Below, piece by piece: positions 1 through 9,075 of a stretch of DNA of 64,000 bases. This stretch comes from Embleya sp049739465 (GTDB lineage: Bacteria > Actinomycetota > Actinomycetes > Streptomycetales > Streptomycetaceae), in contig NZ_JBMHHY010000040.1 in NCBI RefSeq assembly GCF_049739465.1, positions 1 through 64,000 on the forward strand, in the 5' to 3' direction. The position numbers and the translations under genes are program-made. Each line of letters starts with the position of its first letter. Within the stretch, counting starts at the first letter, position 1. The notes beneath the pieces were generated by a model. The model worked only from the letters and a program-made list of their open reading frames with translations, did not search any database and was not told the DNA's origin.

Positions 1-110
1 CTCCGATTCGGGTTCCGCCGTCGATCTGCGATACCGGGCAACCCAGGTCCCGAGCGTGGTGTCGCGGATTCCCAACTCGCGTGCGACATGGGTGATGCCC
101 CGTGACCGGC
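1..110 (-). pseudogene. IS3-family transposase OrfA fragment (cut by window edge)
   Basis: The minus strand reads GITHVARELGI, then TLGTWVARYR, then an acidic tail that runs off the left edge. This is the N-terminal helix-turn-helix of an IS3-type OrfA. No start codon with a ribosome binding site is visible upstream at 110-240, so it is called a relic. The rest lies outside the window, so intactness cannot be judged. Confidence 0.5.
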
Positions 111-240
111 CCCGGCGGGGCTTGTCGTGTCCGTGCTCCGTTCGACGGGACACCGCGCGGGGTCGATGCCATGGACGGGGCCTCGAGGCAGGTGGAGGAC
201 CAGTGGCACGAGCAGTGATCCGTCCGATGCGTACCGGACT

Positions 241-1049
241 TCACGACGAGGGGGCGTATCCCGAGGCGGCGCGCCCCGGGGCGGGTTCCCGGAGGCGCTG
301 CCGGATCTGCTGCGGGATACGGCGAGTGTCCAGGCGCAGTTTGAGGCTCTTGCGGAAGGACATGGCCCTGGGCAGTCGGAGCCGTAGTCCGGTTACGTCT
401 GCCGGCGAGATCTCGTGGGCAACCTTGGCGTTGAGCCCGGCGGAGACGACGACTCGGTCGCGCGGGGGCGTTGCCGGGCGCCGAAGCCGAGGGCGCGGAC
501 GGCCTGGGTGAACAGTGGTTCGACTGGCTCGGTCTCCGGCTCGGACACGATCACGGGCATGATCGAGACCCTGAGGCCGACGGTCTTGGCGAGGTAGGGG
601 GTCCATACGCCGGCAGCGACCACGACGGTGGGCGCGTGGGTGGTGCCGGCTGCGGTGGTGACGCCGGTGAATTGGCCGTCGGCTTCCAGGAGCCGAGTGG
701 CCTCGACACCGTAGGCGACGTGCGCGCCGGCATCGCGGGCGCGCCGGACGTGGTACGCGGTGCCCTTCTCGGGCCGGCAGACCGCATCCGCGGGGCTCCG
801 CATGGCGCCCCGGAGGGGGCTTGTCGCGCACGGGATGATCTCGCGGGTCCGGTCGGCGTCGAGGAGACGGACGCCGGTCGCGCCTGTGCGGCGGGCTTCG
901 TCGACCGGGCCCTGCAGGGTGGGGAGTTCGTCGTCGGTGGTCTGGAAGTAGAGGTTCCCACCGTTGACCGGTTCGAAGTCGCCGTCCACGGCTGCCTCCT
1001 GCCACAGCTCGAGGGCTTCTCCAGCCGGCGGGAACTCGGCGCTGTGACC
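241..1049 (-). pseudogene. FAD-dependent oxidoreductase (DAO/sarcosine-oxidase-like), broken
   Basis: Translation matches the middle and C-terminal parts of DAO-family flavin amine oxidoreductases that use glycine/sarcosine-like substrates. Readable landmarks are RPEKGTAYH, TVVVAAGVWTPYL and VVVSAGLNAKVAHEI. The N-terminal Rossmann FAD motif is missing. The reading frame changes near 490, because the part up to GFGARQRP and the part from VVVSAGLNAK lie in different frames. The truncated 5' end touches a relic copy of the dispersed repeat starting at about 1,049, suggesting the repeat or its rearrangement removed the N-terminus. Non-functional as read. Confidence 0.7.
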
Positions 1050-1116
1050 GTGTCGTCTCATCCGCGTTTTGTGGGTGCGGTGTTCCGACCTGGGGTGCGG
1101 CGCCGATTGAGAATGT
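1049..1116. repeat. Partial old copy of the 192-bp MITE-like repeat
   Basis: The stretch begins GTGTCGTCTCA and ends GATTGAGAATG. It contains GACCTGGGGTGCGGC and aligns with the left third of the two near-identical copies at 49,690 and 58,632. It sits at the truncated 5' end of the oxidoreductase relic. Several mismatches show it is older than the other two copies. Confidence 0.55.
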
Positions 1117-1257
1117 CGTCCGTACTCGGCGGCCGTTCGTGTCGATTTGGACCCGCCTCCTCTCCGACGGCTGCCCCGGCGGGTGAGGCCTGGGCCTCCG
1201 CGGAAATCCGTCCGCGTTCGCGAACGGGCCGAGGCCGGGGTGTCGTCCCTGTGGGGT

Positions 1258-1437
1258 TCAGCCGAAGGACGCGGCGGCGCGGACGATGGTGACGATCCGG
1301 ACTCCGGGGCTGACTTCGTAGCGCATGTTGACGCGGGCGAGGGAGACGTCGCGCCGGTCGGGGTCGCCGTGCATGAAGGAGGATTTGTGTCCGTAGGGGT
1401 CCCGACCGATCGTGCCGGCTACGGCGGATCCCACTTC
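1258..1437 (-). pseudogene. ParE/RelE-like toxin family relic
   Basis: The minus-strand reading ends with RDPYGHKSS, then VNMRYEVSPGVRIVTIVR and a stop at 1,258. This resembles the protein at 61,962-62,216 (RDPYGRGTS and MVRYEISKGLLLVTVVR) and the general C-terminal strand pattern of ParE/RelE toxins. The N-terminus is lost where ISL3 transposase sequence begins at about 1,437 on the other strand. Family assignment is tentative. Confidence 0.4.
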
Positions 1438-1800
1438 CGAGTGCGCCTGCACCGGCTCCTCGACCACTGCCCGGGACTCCACCGCACCCACAACCTGGTC
1501 CGACAGTTCGCCGCCACGCTCGACACCCGCGACGGCACACCGCTGCCCGACTGGCTCGACCGACCCACCGCCGGCGAGCCGGGGCCTCTCGTCGGGGTCG
1601 CGGCAGCCCTGCGCGAACACCGGAGGGTAGTCGTCCGGGGGATCACCACCCCCTGTGACTTCGGCGTCAACGAAGGCCGCATCACCGATGTGAAACTCCG
1701 GAAACGCATCACGGCGGGACGCGCCGGCGTCCTTCTCCTTCACCGCGTCGTCCTGATCGTCACCTACGTCGCCGCTATGCGGCTCGGCCGACCATCGTGC
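1438..1800 (+). pseudogene. ISL3-family transposase C-terminal relic
   Basis: The plus strand encodes LVRQFAATLDTRDG, PLPDWLDR, GVNEGRITDVKLRKRI and AGRAGVLLL, which are typical of the C-terminal catalytic part of ISL3 transposases. Only about the last third is present. There is no start codon, the motif before GVNEGR is degraded and no inverted repeats can be seen. Nothing further is recognised from 1,800 to 2,057. Confidence 0.6.
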
Positions 1801-2057
1801 CCGGATGACCCCCCGCCTACGAAAATCTTGCCCTTGCCACATCGATTCGGACGCCGACACCCCGACCCGTGTGACGTGGCCTACACGGTGGCCTACCACC
1901 ACCGCATTCAGGAGGGTTGGGGCGACCTGCCATCCAGGGAGTACGCCGACATGGTCCACGAAGGATGCAGGATCGGGTCGCAGGACTGATGTCGCGCCGT
2001 GCGTGACGCCGTCCCCGCGGCGGCGTCACGCACGGTCCATCGGCCCCGCCCCGGCGT

Positions 2058-2696
2058 TCAGGCGCCGGCGTCGTCCGGCAGGCCGAAGCCGGCGGTGAGG
2101 AGGGCGAGCCTGGCGAGCAGGGCGTCGGCGAGGGGGAAGGCGCCGGCGCTGCGCAGCCAGCGGCTCAGGGTGGTCGTGTAGCTGTCGAAGACGAGGTCGG
2201 CGATGGTTTCCGGGTCGATGTCGGGGCGGATCTCGCCGCGTTGCCGGCCGCGGGTGACGGCGGTGAGGATCGCGCGGGGTGTGGCGGCGCCCAGGCCGAA
2301 GGCGGCGTGCAGTACCCCGCTGTCGTGGAGTTCCTTGGCCAGTGCGTAGTCCTGCTCGTTGAGTCGTGCGAGCGCGCGTAGTTCGTCCGCCAGCGCCTCG
2401 ACGGCGGATTCGCCGTCCGCCGCGTCCCTGGCCTCCTGCCGGTCCAGCAACTCGTGTCGCTGCCGGACCCAGGCGGTCACGAAGTCCTCCTTGCGGCGGA
2501 AGTGGTTGAAGGCGGTCTGACGTCCGGTGTCGGCGCGTTCGGCGATGTGGTCGTAGGTGGTGGCCGCGTATCCGCGGGTGGCGAACAGGTCGAGGGCGGC
2601 GGTCAGGAGCCGCTCACGGGTGGCGTTGCGGCGTTGTCCGCGCCGGTCCTGTCGGTTGTGGTGTCCGGCCGGTTCCTGCGGCGCTGTCGATCTCAC
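2058..2696 (-). CDS. TetR-family transcriptional regulator
   Basis: A 212-residue TetR-type repressor. The N-terminal helix-turn-helix is at about residues 25-70 (RLLTAALDLFATRGYAATT, then HIAERADTGRQTAFNHF). The C-terminal ligand-binding part is alpha-helical, as expected for the family. It is divergently transcribed from the metallo-beta-lactamase fusion gene at 2,775. The 78-bp gap holds a perfect 9-bp inverted repeat, so it very likely represses its neighbour and perhaps itself. The inducing ligand is unknown. Confidence 0.9.
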   Translation of the reverse strand: MRSTAPQEPAGHHNRQDRRGQRRNATRERLLTAALDLFATRGYAATTYDHIAERADTGRQTAFNHFRRKEDFVTAWVRQRHELLDRQEARDAADGESAVEALADELRALARLNEQDYALAKELHDSGVLHAAFGLGAATPRAILTAVTRGRQRGEIRPDIDPETIADLVFDSYTTTLSRWLRSAGAFPLADALLARLALLTAGFGLPDDAGA

Positions 2697-2726
2697 ACCG
2701 CGAGTGTACTTGAATCCAAACTAAGA

Positions 2727-2750
2727 CTGGAGTACATATTGGTACTCCAG
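2727..2750. promoter_or_regulatory. Palindromic operator between TetR gene and MBL fusion gene
   Basis: CTGGAGTAC and GTACTCCAG form a perfect 9-bp inverted repeat separated by ATATTG. Partial repeats of the half site (GTAC with flanking T/A) lie at 2,706 and 2,749. Size and symmetry fit a TetR dimer site. A strong ribosome binding site, GAGGAGGTC, follows at 2,761-2,769 for the gene starting at 2,775. Confidence 0.7.
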
Positions 2751-2774
2751 TACATCCACTGAGGAGGTCAAACG

Positions 2775-4319
2775 ATGACCGTCCCGTTCACCCCGGGCCT
2801 GCACGAGATCGCCGCGGACACCTACGCCTACCTGCAACCCGACGGCTCCTGGGGCTTCAGCAACGCCGGGCTGGTCGTCGCCGACGGCGAAGGGCTGCTC
2901 GTCGACACCCTGTTCACCGTCCCGCAGACCCGCGCCATGCTGGACACGATGACGCGGACCCTGCCCCGGCTCGCCATCCGCACCCTGGTCAACAGCCACA
3001 GTGACGGCGACCACTGGTGGGGCAACCAGCTGCTCCCGGACGCCACGATCCTCGCCTCCGAGGCCGCCGCGGCCCACATGCGCGGCGACCGTCTCCACGA
3101 GTTGTTCGCCTGCCCGGGCGCCGTCCCGCTCCCTCGGGTCGCCGAGGAGATGCGCAGGACCTTCGACTTCACCGGCATCACCCCGACCCCGCCGACCCGG
3201 ACGTTCGGCGGCGAACTGGACGTCGCGGTGGGCGGGCGCACCGTCCGACTGATCGAGGTCGGCCCGGCGCACACCGTCGGCGACGTGCTGGTCCACGTCC
3301 CGGACGTCGCGGTGCTGTTCGCCGGGGACATCCTGTTCATCGGCGGTCACCCGGTGGTTCACAGCGGCCCCATCGCGGGCTGGATCGCCGCCTGTGACCT
3401 GATCCTCGGCCTGGACGTCGAGACGATCGTGCCCGGCCACGGCCCGGTCGTCGGCAAGCCCGAGGTCCGTGCCTTCCGCGAGTACCTGGAACGGGTCCGC
3501 GACCACGCCGTGCGTGCGCACCGCGCCGGCACACCCGTTCTCCAAGCCGCCCGGGAGATGGACCTGGACGGCTTCGCCCACTGGGACGACCCCGAACGGC
3601 TGCTGCTCAACATCGGCGCCGTCTACCGTGAACTCAACGGCGACGGCACCCCCGACGAGATCGAACTGATGGACCGCCTCGACCAATACGCCGCCCCGCA
3701 CCCGGCCGACACGGCACCGCTTGCCGTCGATGTGGCGCCGCGCATCGTGCCGCGGCCCGCGTCCGAGATCGCAGCCCTGGCCGGACGGCTGGAGGGCCCG
3801 GCGGCGCAGATTCTCGCCGGCGGCGCCGGGCCGTTGGCGGGCCGCCCCGTGCTCAACGTCCTGGCGACCATCGGCAACCACCCCGACCTCCTGATCGCCC
3901 TGGCGCCCCTGCTCACCCAACTCGCCCAGGGACTGCTCCCGCCTCGTGAACGGGAACTGGCGATCCTGCGGACGGCCCACCGCACCGGCGCGGCCTACGA
4001 GTGGCACCACCACACCCGCCTCGGCGCCGCCGCCGGCCTCACCGGATCCGAGATCGCCCGCGTCCTCGACGGGCCGGACGACCCCGGCTGGCACGAGGCC
4101 GACCGGGCCCTGCTGCGAGCCGTCGACGAACTGTGCGACGACCACGTACTGTCGCCGGCCACCCGGCGGGAACTGGCCGTCCACCACTCCACGCCGCGAC
4201 TGCTGGAACTGCTCGCCCTCGTCGGCGCCTACGCGTTGATCGCCGGCATCCTCAACACCTGCGAAGTCCCGCTCGACGATTGGCTCACCCCATCCACGCA
4301 GGCCGGCACGACCGGCTGA
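2775..4319 (+). CDS. Metallo-beta-lactamase fold hydrolase fused to a carboxymuconolactone decarboxylase-like domain
   Basis: A 514-residue two-domain protein. Residues about 1-300 form an MBL-fold domain with the metal motif HSDGDH at 75-80, then LFAGDILFIGGH and a later GHGP histidine. The second position of the usual HxHxDH is Asp, as in an MBL subgroup with an H-x-x-G-D-H motif. Residues about 360-510 resemble carboxymuconolactone decarboxylase/AhpD proteins (PPRERELAILRTAHRTGAAYE through LLELLALVGAYALIAG). The redox-active CxxC of AhpD is absent, so peroxidase activity is unlikely. The start follows GAGGAGG. Control by the divergent TetR protein suggests detoxification or catabolism of a small molecule. 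The substrate is unknown. Confidence 0.85.
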   Translation: MTVPFTPGLHEIAADTYAYLQPDGSWGFSNAGLVVADGEGLLVDTLFTVPQTRAMLDTMTRTLPRLAIRTLVNSHSDGDHWWGNQLLPDATILASEAAAAHMRGDRLHELFACPGAVPLPRVAEEMRRTFDFTGITPTPPTRTFGGELDVAVGGRTVRLIEVGPAHTVGDVLVHVPDVAVLFAGDILFIGGHPVVHSGPIAGWIAACDLILGLDVETIVPGHGPVVGKPEVRAFREYLERVRDHAVRAHRAGTPVLQAAREMDLDGFAHWDDPERLLLNIGAVYRELNGDGTPDEIELMDRLDQYAAPHPADTAPLAVDVAPRIVPRPASEIAALAGRLEGPAAQILAGGAGPLAGRPVLNVLATIGNHPDLLIALAPLLTQLAQGLLPPRERELAILRTAHRTGAAYEWHHHTRLGAAAGLTGSEIARVLDGPDDPGWHEADRALLRAVDELCDDHVLSPATRRELAVHHSTPRLLELLALVGAYALIAGILNTCEVPLDDWLTPSTQAGTTG

Positions 4320-4339
4320 ACGCAGTCGCCCGCCGCGCA

Positions 4340-4690
4340 GCACACGCGAGTCGGTCTGTCCGTCGAGATACCGAGGATCGCCCCCCGGGCCCCGGTGAGG
4401 GGGCGTGTCCGGGCCAGGCCCGCCGCCCGGTCCGGACGATCGCCGGGTAACGAACTCCCGGGTCCGGGACGGCGAACTCGTCCAGCGCCTCGGCGGCGGC
4501 CTGCTCGGTCGGGGCGGTGTGGATCGCCTTGAGGGCGGTGACGAGTTCGGTGTGGTCCTTCCTGGAGGTGAATCGCAGCGAGGCCCGGATCAGGTGGATC
4601 ACGCACGTTCGGATCGTCGCCTTCGGCCAGGTCGCGGTGACCGCGTCGGGCAGGCCCTTCAATCCGTCGCAGGCGACGATGCACACGTCT
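4340..4690 (-). pseudogene. IS256 (Mutator)-family transposase fragment
   Basis: The minus strand encodes CDGLKGLPDAVTATWP, then IRTCVIHLIRASLRF and AEALDEFAV, matching the central catalytic region of IS256 transposases. N- and C-terminal parts are missing and the tail after YPAIVRT is scrambled by a frame change. Confidence 0.7.
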
Positions 4691-5058
4691 GCGCGCCGTC
4701 GGTTCGGGTCGTCACGACGCGTCAGGGTCGGGGCCGGCGGGGGACGAGCCCCGGGTCGCGTATCGACGCGCGGACCGGTTCCGGGGAAACGGTCTCGCCG
4801 GAGCGGGCCGGGACGGCGTGGACGCGTCGACATCCGTGGGTCTCGTGATTCGCCGTGTTCGCGCCTGCGGTGCGACACCCACTCCGCCGGTGCCCACCCC
4901 GCGCCGGCGTCGGCCTCGCCCACCGCGCGTGGAAACGATGATCCGGCTGCTCGGCGGAGCCGCGTGGCGTGCGCGGAGGTGGCGGCAACAGCCGTGGCCA
5001 CGTTGCCGATCCGGTGACGGAGAGGCCGTTGTCCGTCTCCCTGCGTAGGGTTCCGGGC
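4691..5058. other. Gap with no supported gene
   Basis: GC-rich sequence between the IS256 fragment and the hypothetical gene at 5,059. Long overlapping open frames on both strands show no recognisable protein or ribosome binding site. Probably a degraded remnant. Confidence 0.4.
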
Positions 5059-5634
5059 ATGGTGCCCAAAAGCTTCTACGATGTGAGGTTCGGCGTGTCT
5101 CCCGGCGGAGCCAGGAAGGACGCGCACCACATCTGCGGCAGCCTCGACGAAGCCGTCGCCGCGCTGGCCTCCGAATTCGACGATTCCCTCAACGTATGGC
5201 TGGTGTTCGACTACGGCCACGGTGCCGATCTGGCCCTGGACGTGTATCAGCGAGGCGAACGAGAGCGTTCCATCGATCTGCACCCGTTCGTCACGATCCG
5301 GATCGACGGCTACCCCGACATCACCTTCCTCGGATCGGGCGAACCGACCGGCCATGCCGTCGGCGCGGATGATGCGGAAAGGGTGAGGGCGGAGCTCTCC
5401 GACGGGTTGTTCGAAGGCAGGTTCGAGGGCAGGTTCCAGGTCACCGTGGACTGGGACGCCGCCCTCGTTCCGCCACTCGTGGGTGAGATCGCCGAGCCCG
5501 GCGATCACGTCATGCTTGGCGACGGCCCCGCCGATGACCTCTGCGACCTGGACGGGCTCGACGAGGACGAGTTGGAGGACGAACTGATCGACCGGGGCTA
5601 CGTCGAGTACGGGGATCACGATTTCGAGGCGTGA
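5059..5634 (+). CDS. Hypothetical acidic protein
   Basis: Encodes 191 residues from the ATG at 5,059. An upstream in-frame start exists at 4,969, but that extension reads like non-coding sequence. Composition is soluble, with no signal peptide or membrane segment. The C-terminal 25 residues are very acidic (DGLDEDELEDELIDRG). I do not recognise the family. It stands alone between mobile-element remnants, with no obvious operon partner. Confidence 0.65.
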   Translation: MVPKSFYDVRFGVSPGGARKDAHHICGSLDEAVAALASEFDDSLNVWLVFDYGHGADLALDVYQRGERERSIDLHPFVTIRIDGYPDITFLGSGEPTGHAVGADDAERVRAELSDGLFEGRFEGRFQVTVDWDAALVPPLVGEIAEPGDHVMLGDGPADDLCDLDGLDEDELEDELIDRGYVEYGDHDFEA

Positions 5635-5689
5635 GCCGGACGGGAGCGGCCTGGACCGACCCGGCCCACGGCCGGGCCCCGGGCCGAGA

Positions 5690-6119
5690 ACGCGGATGCT
5701 GTTGGTCGATTCGGGGCCGTGCGTGACGTCGGCCTTCAAGACCTGGTCGTGGTCTTGAAGGCCGACGTTGTCGTATGGGGTGAGTGCCTCGGGATACAGA
5801 TCCTTTTCGAGTTCGGCGTATTGATCCGGAGTGAGGGCGGGCGTGAATCCCGCGGGGAATCGGTGCATCAGGCGCGTGGGCCCCGATGTTCTCCGGGCCG
5901 TGCACGGAGCACTCCGACGCGACGAGATGCTCTCCCTCGCCGCAACCCCCCGACGTAGGCGCGGTCGTGGGTGAGGCACATGTACCCGAAGGACACACAC
6001 GGATCCGTCTCGGACGGCTCGTGGAGCGACGGATCCCGCACCACCTCGATCACGATGTCCTGCGGGTCCAGGCGGGGGATCGGTCGCGGGTCACGCCACA
6101 GCAGTCTCGGAGGGAGCAT
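5690..6119 (-). pseudogene. Hypothetical gene broken by two frameshifts
   Basis: Three successive minus-strand frames read like one protein. They start with MLPPRLLWRDPRPIPRLD to YMCLTHDRAYVGG, continue with EHLVASECSVHGPENIG, and end with FPAGFTPALTPDQYAEL and DLYPEALTPYDNVG. Each piece has normal amino-acid composition, while the frames between them do not. No family is recognised. Confidence 0.5.
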
Positions 6120-6207
6120 GCCGTCATCATCGCGTGCGCACGTGTTCCGCCCGGAGGTGGTGTCGGCGGCGGATGCGGGGATTGCGTCCTACCGGTGGCA
6201 GGGTGGG

Positions 6208-6350
6208 GCAGCGGTGTCCCGGCCCGTGGCTCAGCACGATTTGAGAACCTCGCGTGGTACGTGCGCGTGGCCTGCGGACGGAGACGCCGTTTTCGGCCCG
6301 GAGCGGTCGACCTGCGGCGCCGCAGGATGTGAGAAGGCCGGGCAACGCCC
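6208..6350. repeat. Diverged copy of the 192-bp MITE-like repeat
   Basis: Aligns with most of the copies at 49,690 and 58,632. Both internal GACCTG..GC..GC..TTGAGA-type units are present (GATTTGAGAAC near 6,240 and GGATGTGAGAAGG near 6,330), followed by CCGGGCAACGC. Identity is clearly lower than between the two young copies. Confidence 0.5.
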
Positions 6351-6354
6351 CGGA

Positions 6355-6627
6355 TCCACAACCGGGACCGAAATCGTCCCAGCTCGGGGAACGGGCGGTG
6401 TCAATGGTGGAACTCCCGGAATTCGTTGTGCGCCTGCACGCCCCCGATACGCAACGCTGCGCTGACAGTTCGGTGTTGTCAGCTGGGAGTTGTGTGAGGA
6501 CGATCCGGAACATGGGGAGATCCCGGATCTCGACGACCCACGTGTTGCCGACGCCGGCGAGCGCGAAGGAGCGGCCCTCATCCTTGTCTACTCGGGCTAG
6601 CCAATCATGGCTGGTTTGAATAGACAA
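6355..6627 (-). pseudogene. Fragment of unknown gene, probably truncated
   Basis: A minus-strand reading from ATG at 6,627 gives MSIQTSHDWLARVDKDEGRS followed by a plausible beta-rich stretch (NTWVVEIRDLPMFRIVLTQL). It then runs into the diverged repeat at 6,350, where coding character is lost. No homologue is recognised. It may be the N-terminal 80-90 residues of a gene cut by the repeat. Confidence 0.3.
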
Positions 6628-6677
6628 CGGGTGGGAGGCGAAAGCGGGTTGCGCGTCCGCGACGATTCTCGGGCGTA

Positions 6678-6839
6678 GTGGACGAACTCTCGTCGATCAC
6701 CTCGGACGGTGTCGGGCGTTTCCTACGGCGTTGGTACGGCGCCCTGGAGTGTGTGGTCGAGGTCCGCGTCGACGCCGATCCCCGTGTGCCCGCCGAACCG
6801 GTCGTGTGGCGTGCGGCGGCGCTTGTCGCGGGCCCGTGA
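6678..6839 (+). CDS. Short open frame, possible N-terminal fragment
   Basis: A GTG start gives a 53-residue product beginning VDELSSITSDGVGRFLRRWY, with good coding composition and a TGA at 6,837. There is no clear ribosome binding site. The length suggests a frameshifted or truncated version of a larger streptomycete hypothetical protein. Confidence 0.3.
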   Translation: MDELSSITSDGVGRFLRRWYGALECVVEVRVDADPRVPAEPVVWRAAALVAGP

Positions 6840-7251
6840 CGTTCCACGACCGGCTCGTCGCGCCCAGGGATCCGGCGCCGGACTCTCGCGGTTCCTTGCC
6901 CCCGGCCCGCTTGTCGTTCGCCCGTGCTCCGGCGGCAGCCACGGCCCGCCATGAACCCGCCTCCGTGTCTGCGCCCCGGCGAGCCCACGAGGCTCCGTGC
7001 GTAGGTGCATCGGGTCGCGTGCCTGAACGGCACCACCCGGCACGCGGGCTCGTGACGAGTGGGGGCGCTGTCGGGCGACCATCCCGACAACGCCACCGGG
7101 GCCGGCCGCCTCGGTCCGAGAGCACAGGTCCCTGCACCCTGTATTCGTAACTTCACGGGCCACTGCGGGCCTTGGGCCTGCGAGCGGGGCCACCCGCCGA
7201 GGGGGCGCACCCGCGACCGCACCCGGGTCCGCGTGGCTCGACGCCACGAGC
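6840..7251. other. Gap with no supported gene
   Basis: All six frames are open for long stretches because of the high GC content, but none gives a recognisable protein or a ribosome binding site. Confidence 0.4.
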
Positions 7252-7554
7252 TCAGCCGACTGCGGCATCCGGCGCGAGCACCAGGCCGGCTGCCGCGAGG
7301 AAGTCCTCAAGGTCGATCTCGCCGCCGTCGGTGCCGTCGTCCCATTCGACCAGGAGCCCGGACAGGCCCTCGTTCCACGTCTCGGGCGTGTCGTCCGCAT
7401 CGTCCGGGCCGCGGTGCCATTCGACGCTGCCCTCGCCGTGTCGGTAGCGGAGATACAGGTACCGGCCGGTTGCCGTCCAGGCGTTCCACTGCGAGGGAAA
7501 GCCGTGACAGGTTTGTACCACGCGCACCAGCGTCCGGTTCTCGTCCGTTTCCAT
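7252..7554 (-). CDS. Small hypothetical protein (streptomycete family)
   Basis: About 100 residues from the ATG at 7,554 (METDENRTLVRVVQTCHGF). An upstream ATG at 7,593 is possible. The core TCHGFPSQWNAWTATGRYLY, then LRYRHGEGSVE, matches a family of small soluble hypothetical proteins common in Streptomyces, and it ends FLAAAGLVLAP. Function unknown, with no signal peptide or transmembrane segment. Confidence 0.7.
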   Translation of the reverse strand: METDENRTLVRVVQTCHGFPSQWNAWTATGRYLYLRYRHGEGSVEWHRGPDDADDTPETWNEGLSGLLVEWDDGTDGGEIDLEDFLAAAGLVLAPDAAVG

Positions 7555-7639
7555 CCGAGGATGTTCGCGCATCGGCAGGACCTGGGCAATCACTCGCGAG
7601 GGACGGACCGGACCGCTACAGGCCGGAGATCGGCGAGTG

Positions 7640-8255
7640 GGTCTGCAGGATGTTTCCGAGGGTATGCGTCACCTCGTCGAGGCGGCGTCCCGTCCGTCCA
7701 ACAGCACGCTTGTGCACAGCCACATGTCCGCCGTGTTCCCGGCCGCGGTGGTGGCCGCGCCGTTCCTGCCGGACATCGCCGAGCACGGACGACCCCAGGC
7801 CCGCGAGGCGGCGGTCACCCTCCTCCGGGGAATGGTGTGCTCCACGCCGATCCCGGGATTCGACCGCGTTCGCACAGCGGCCGGCCACCACGCGCCGCTG
7901 TGCCGCGCCGTGGCCGCGGTCGTCCGCGGTCGCCGGGAGGTCCTGGCGGTGCCGGGAAGGTCGGGATGGGACCTGCCCGGTTCGGCCGCCGCCCATGGCG
8001 GTTCGACGTCCGCGAAGCCGTCGCGACCGAGGGCGGGACGATCGCGTTCGGGATCCTGGACGGCGCGCTCCCCGCCGAGCCACCGCGAGGGGAACTGCAC
8101 CCCGCGGGCGCAAGGGTGTCGATCGCGTCGGTGGTGGTCGAGAACCCGCCGGTGGAGGAGTGCGGGGATGCGTGCGTGCGCCTGGTGGGCGCACCGATCG
8201 GGGAGAGTGTCGACGGTGGTGTCGTCCGTCCGGCGGAGTGCGGCGAACGAGGACG
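7640..8255 (+). pseudogene. Hypothetical gene with one frameshift
   Basis: The first part reads MRHLVEAASRPSNS through HSHMSAVFPAAVVAAPFLPD and LLRGMVCSTPIPGFDRVRTA. After about 7,965 coding character moves to another frame (FDVREAVATEGGTIAFGILD through VSIASVVVENPPVEEC). The pieces together resemble a helical-repeat hypothetical protein. A single indel near 7,965 explains the break. Confidence 0.45.
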
Positions 8256-8282
8256 CTGATCCGTCGACCCAAGCGCGAGATC

Positions 8283-8505
8283 TCGAAGGCCCGCGGTCCA
8301 TGGCCATACCTGGAACATCCGCCTCGGCAACGCGGAGATCGCCGAGGCGCTCTACGCGCAGCCGACGCTGCGGGTGTACTTCCCGTTTTTGTCGCACGGT
8401 GGCTTCGGTCTGTTGAGCAGCACCGCCGACCCGTACCGGGAAGTGGTGCCGCGGGTCACCCCGGCGGGCGATGGCCTGTGGAACGTGGTGACGCCGTGGT
8501 CGCCG
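8283..8505 (+). pseudogene. Fragment of a hypothetical protein (possibly DUF6193-like)
   Basis: The plus strand reads HTWNIRLGNAEIAEALY, then LRVYFPFLSHGGFGLLS and VTPAGDGLWNVVTPW. This recalls streptomycete DUF6193-type proteins with a YPF.SHG motif. There is no start codon, and the reading collapses at about 8,505, where minus-strand coding sequence begins. Tail-to-tail truncation with the next feature. Confidence 0.4.
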
Positions 8506-8524
8506 GAGACCCCGTCGCGCACGT

Positions 8525-8880
8525 CGGGCGAGCGGGGGAGCGCGGGTTCGGGATGCGCGCGATGACCGGTTTGTTGTCCTCGTCGGACCACTGGTCGCCG
8601 GCCGCGCGATCCGGTCGCGCAACCGCAACGCGAACTCGCCCCGGGTGATCGCGGGTTCCAGCGTCGGCGTGGCCTTCGGCGTCGCGTCCGCGAGGACGCG
8701 GGCACCGCACGCGGTGCCCGCAGTGGCCTTCGACTCGACCAAGGCGACGAACGCGTCCATTCCCAGGCCGCCGGTCGGACGTTCGGTCGTCAGCTCGACG
8801 GCGACCGCGCCCAGGACGGCCCCGACGTCGTCGCGCCGCGCGTCCGCCAGGGACGTCGATTTCAGATCGCCGGCATTCAT
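8525..8880 (-). pseudogene. Hypothetical streptomycete gene, 3' end lost
   Basis: The start ATG at 8,880 is preceded by AGGAGCC. The product begins MNAGDLKSTSLADARRDDVG and continues ERPTGGLGMDAFVALVESKA, a family I associate with streptomycete hypothetical proteins. Near 8,620 the frame changes (LRLRDRIA in one frame, QWSDEDNKPVIARIPN in another). Coding sequence stops at about 8,525 against the opposing fragment. Confidence 0.5.
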
Positions 8881-9075
8881 CGGTGTCGGCTCCTGTTGGA
8901 GGCAGGTGTCTGGCAGTCCGGCCCTCGCACGCATGCGCTCAGGCCCGAGGTTGTTGGCTCGGTTTGCGACACCGAGCCGTTCATCAGCCCCGGAACCTCG
9001 CGTGCGACCGCGAGGGCCGGGGCTTTTGTGCTGAGCAGCCTGGGCCGCTTGTGAGCACTGTAGGGGACCCCTACG

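Noticed and set aside
2721..4343. Minus-strand open frame of 540 codons
   Set aside because: Exact antisense of the MBL fusion gene, with Gly/Arg/Val-rich shadow composition.
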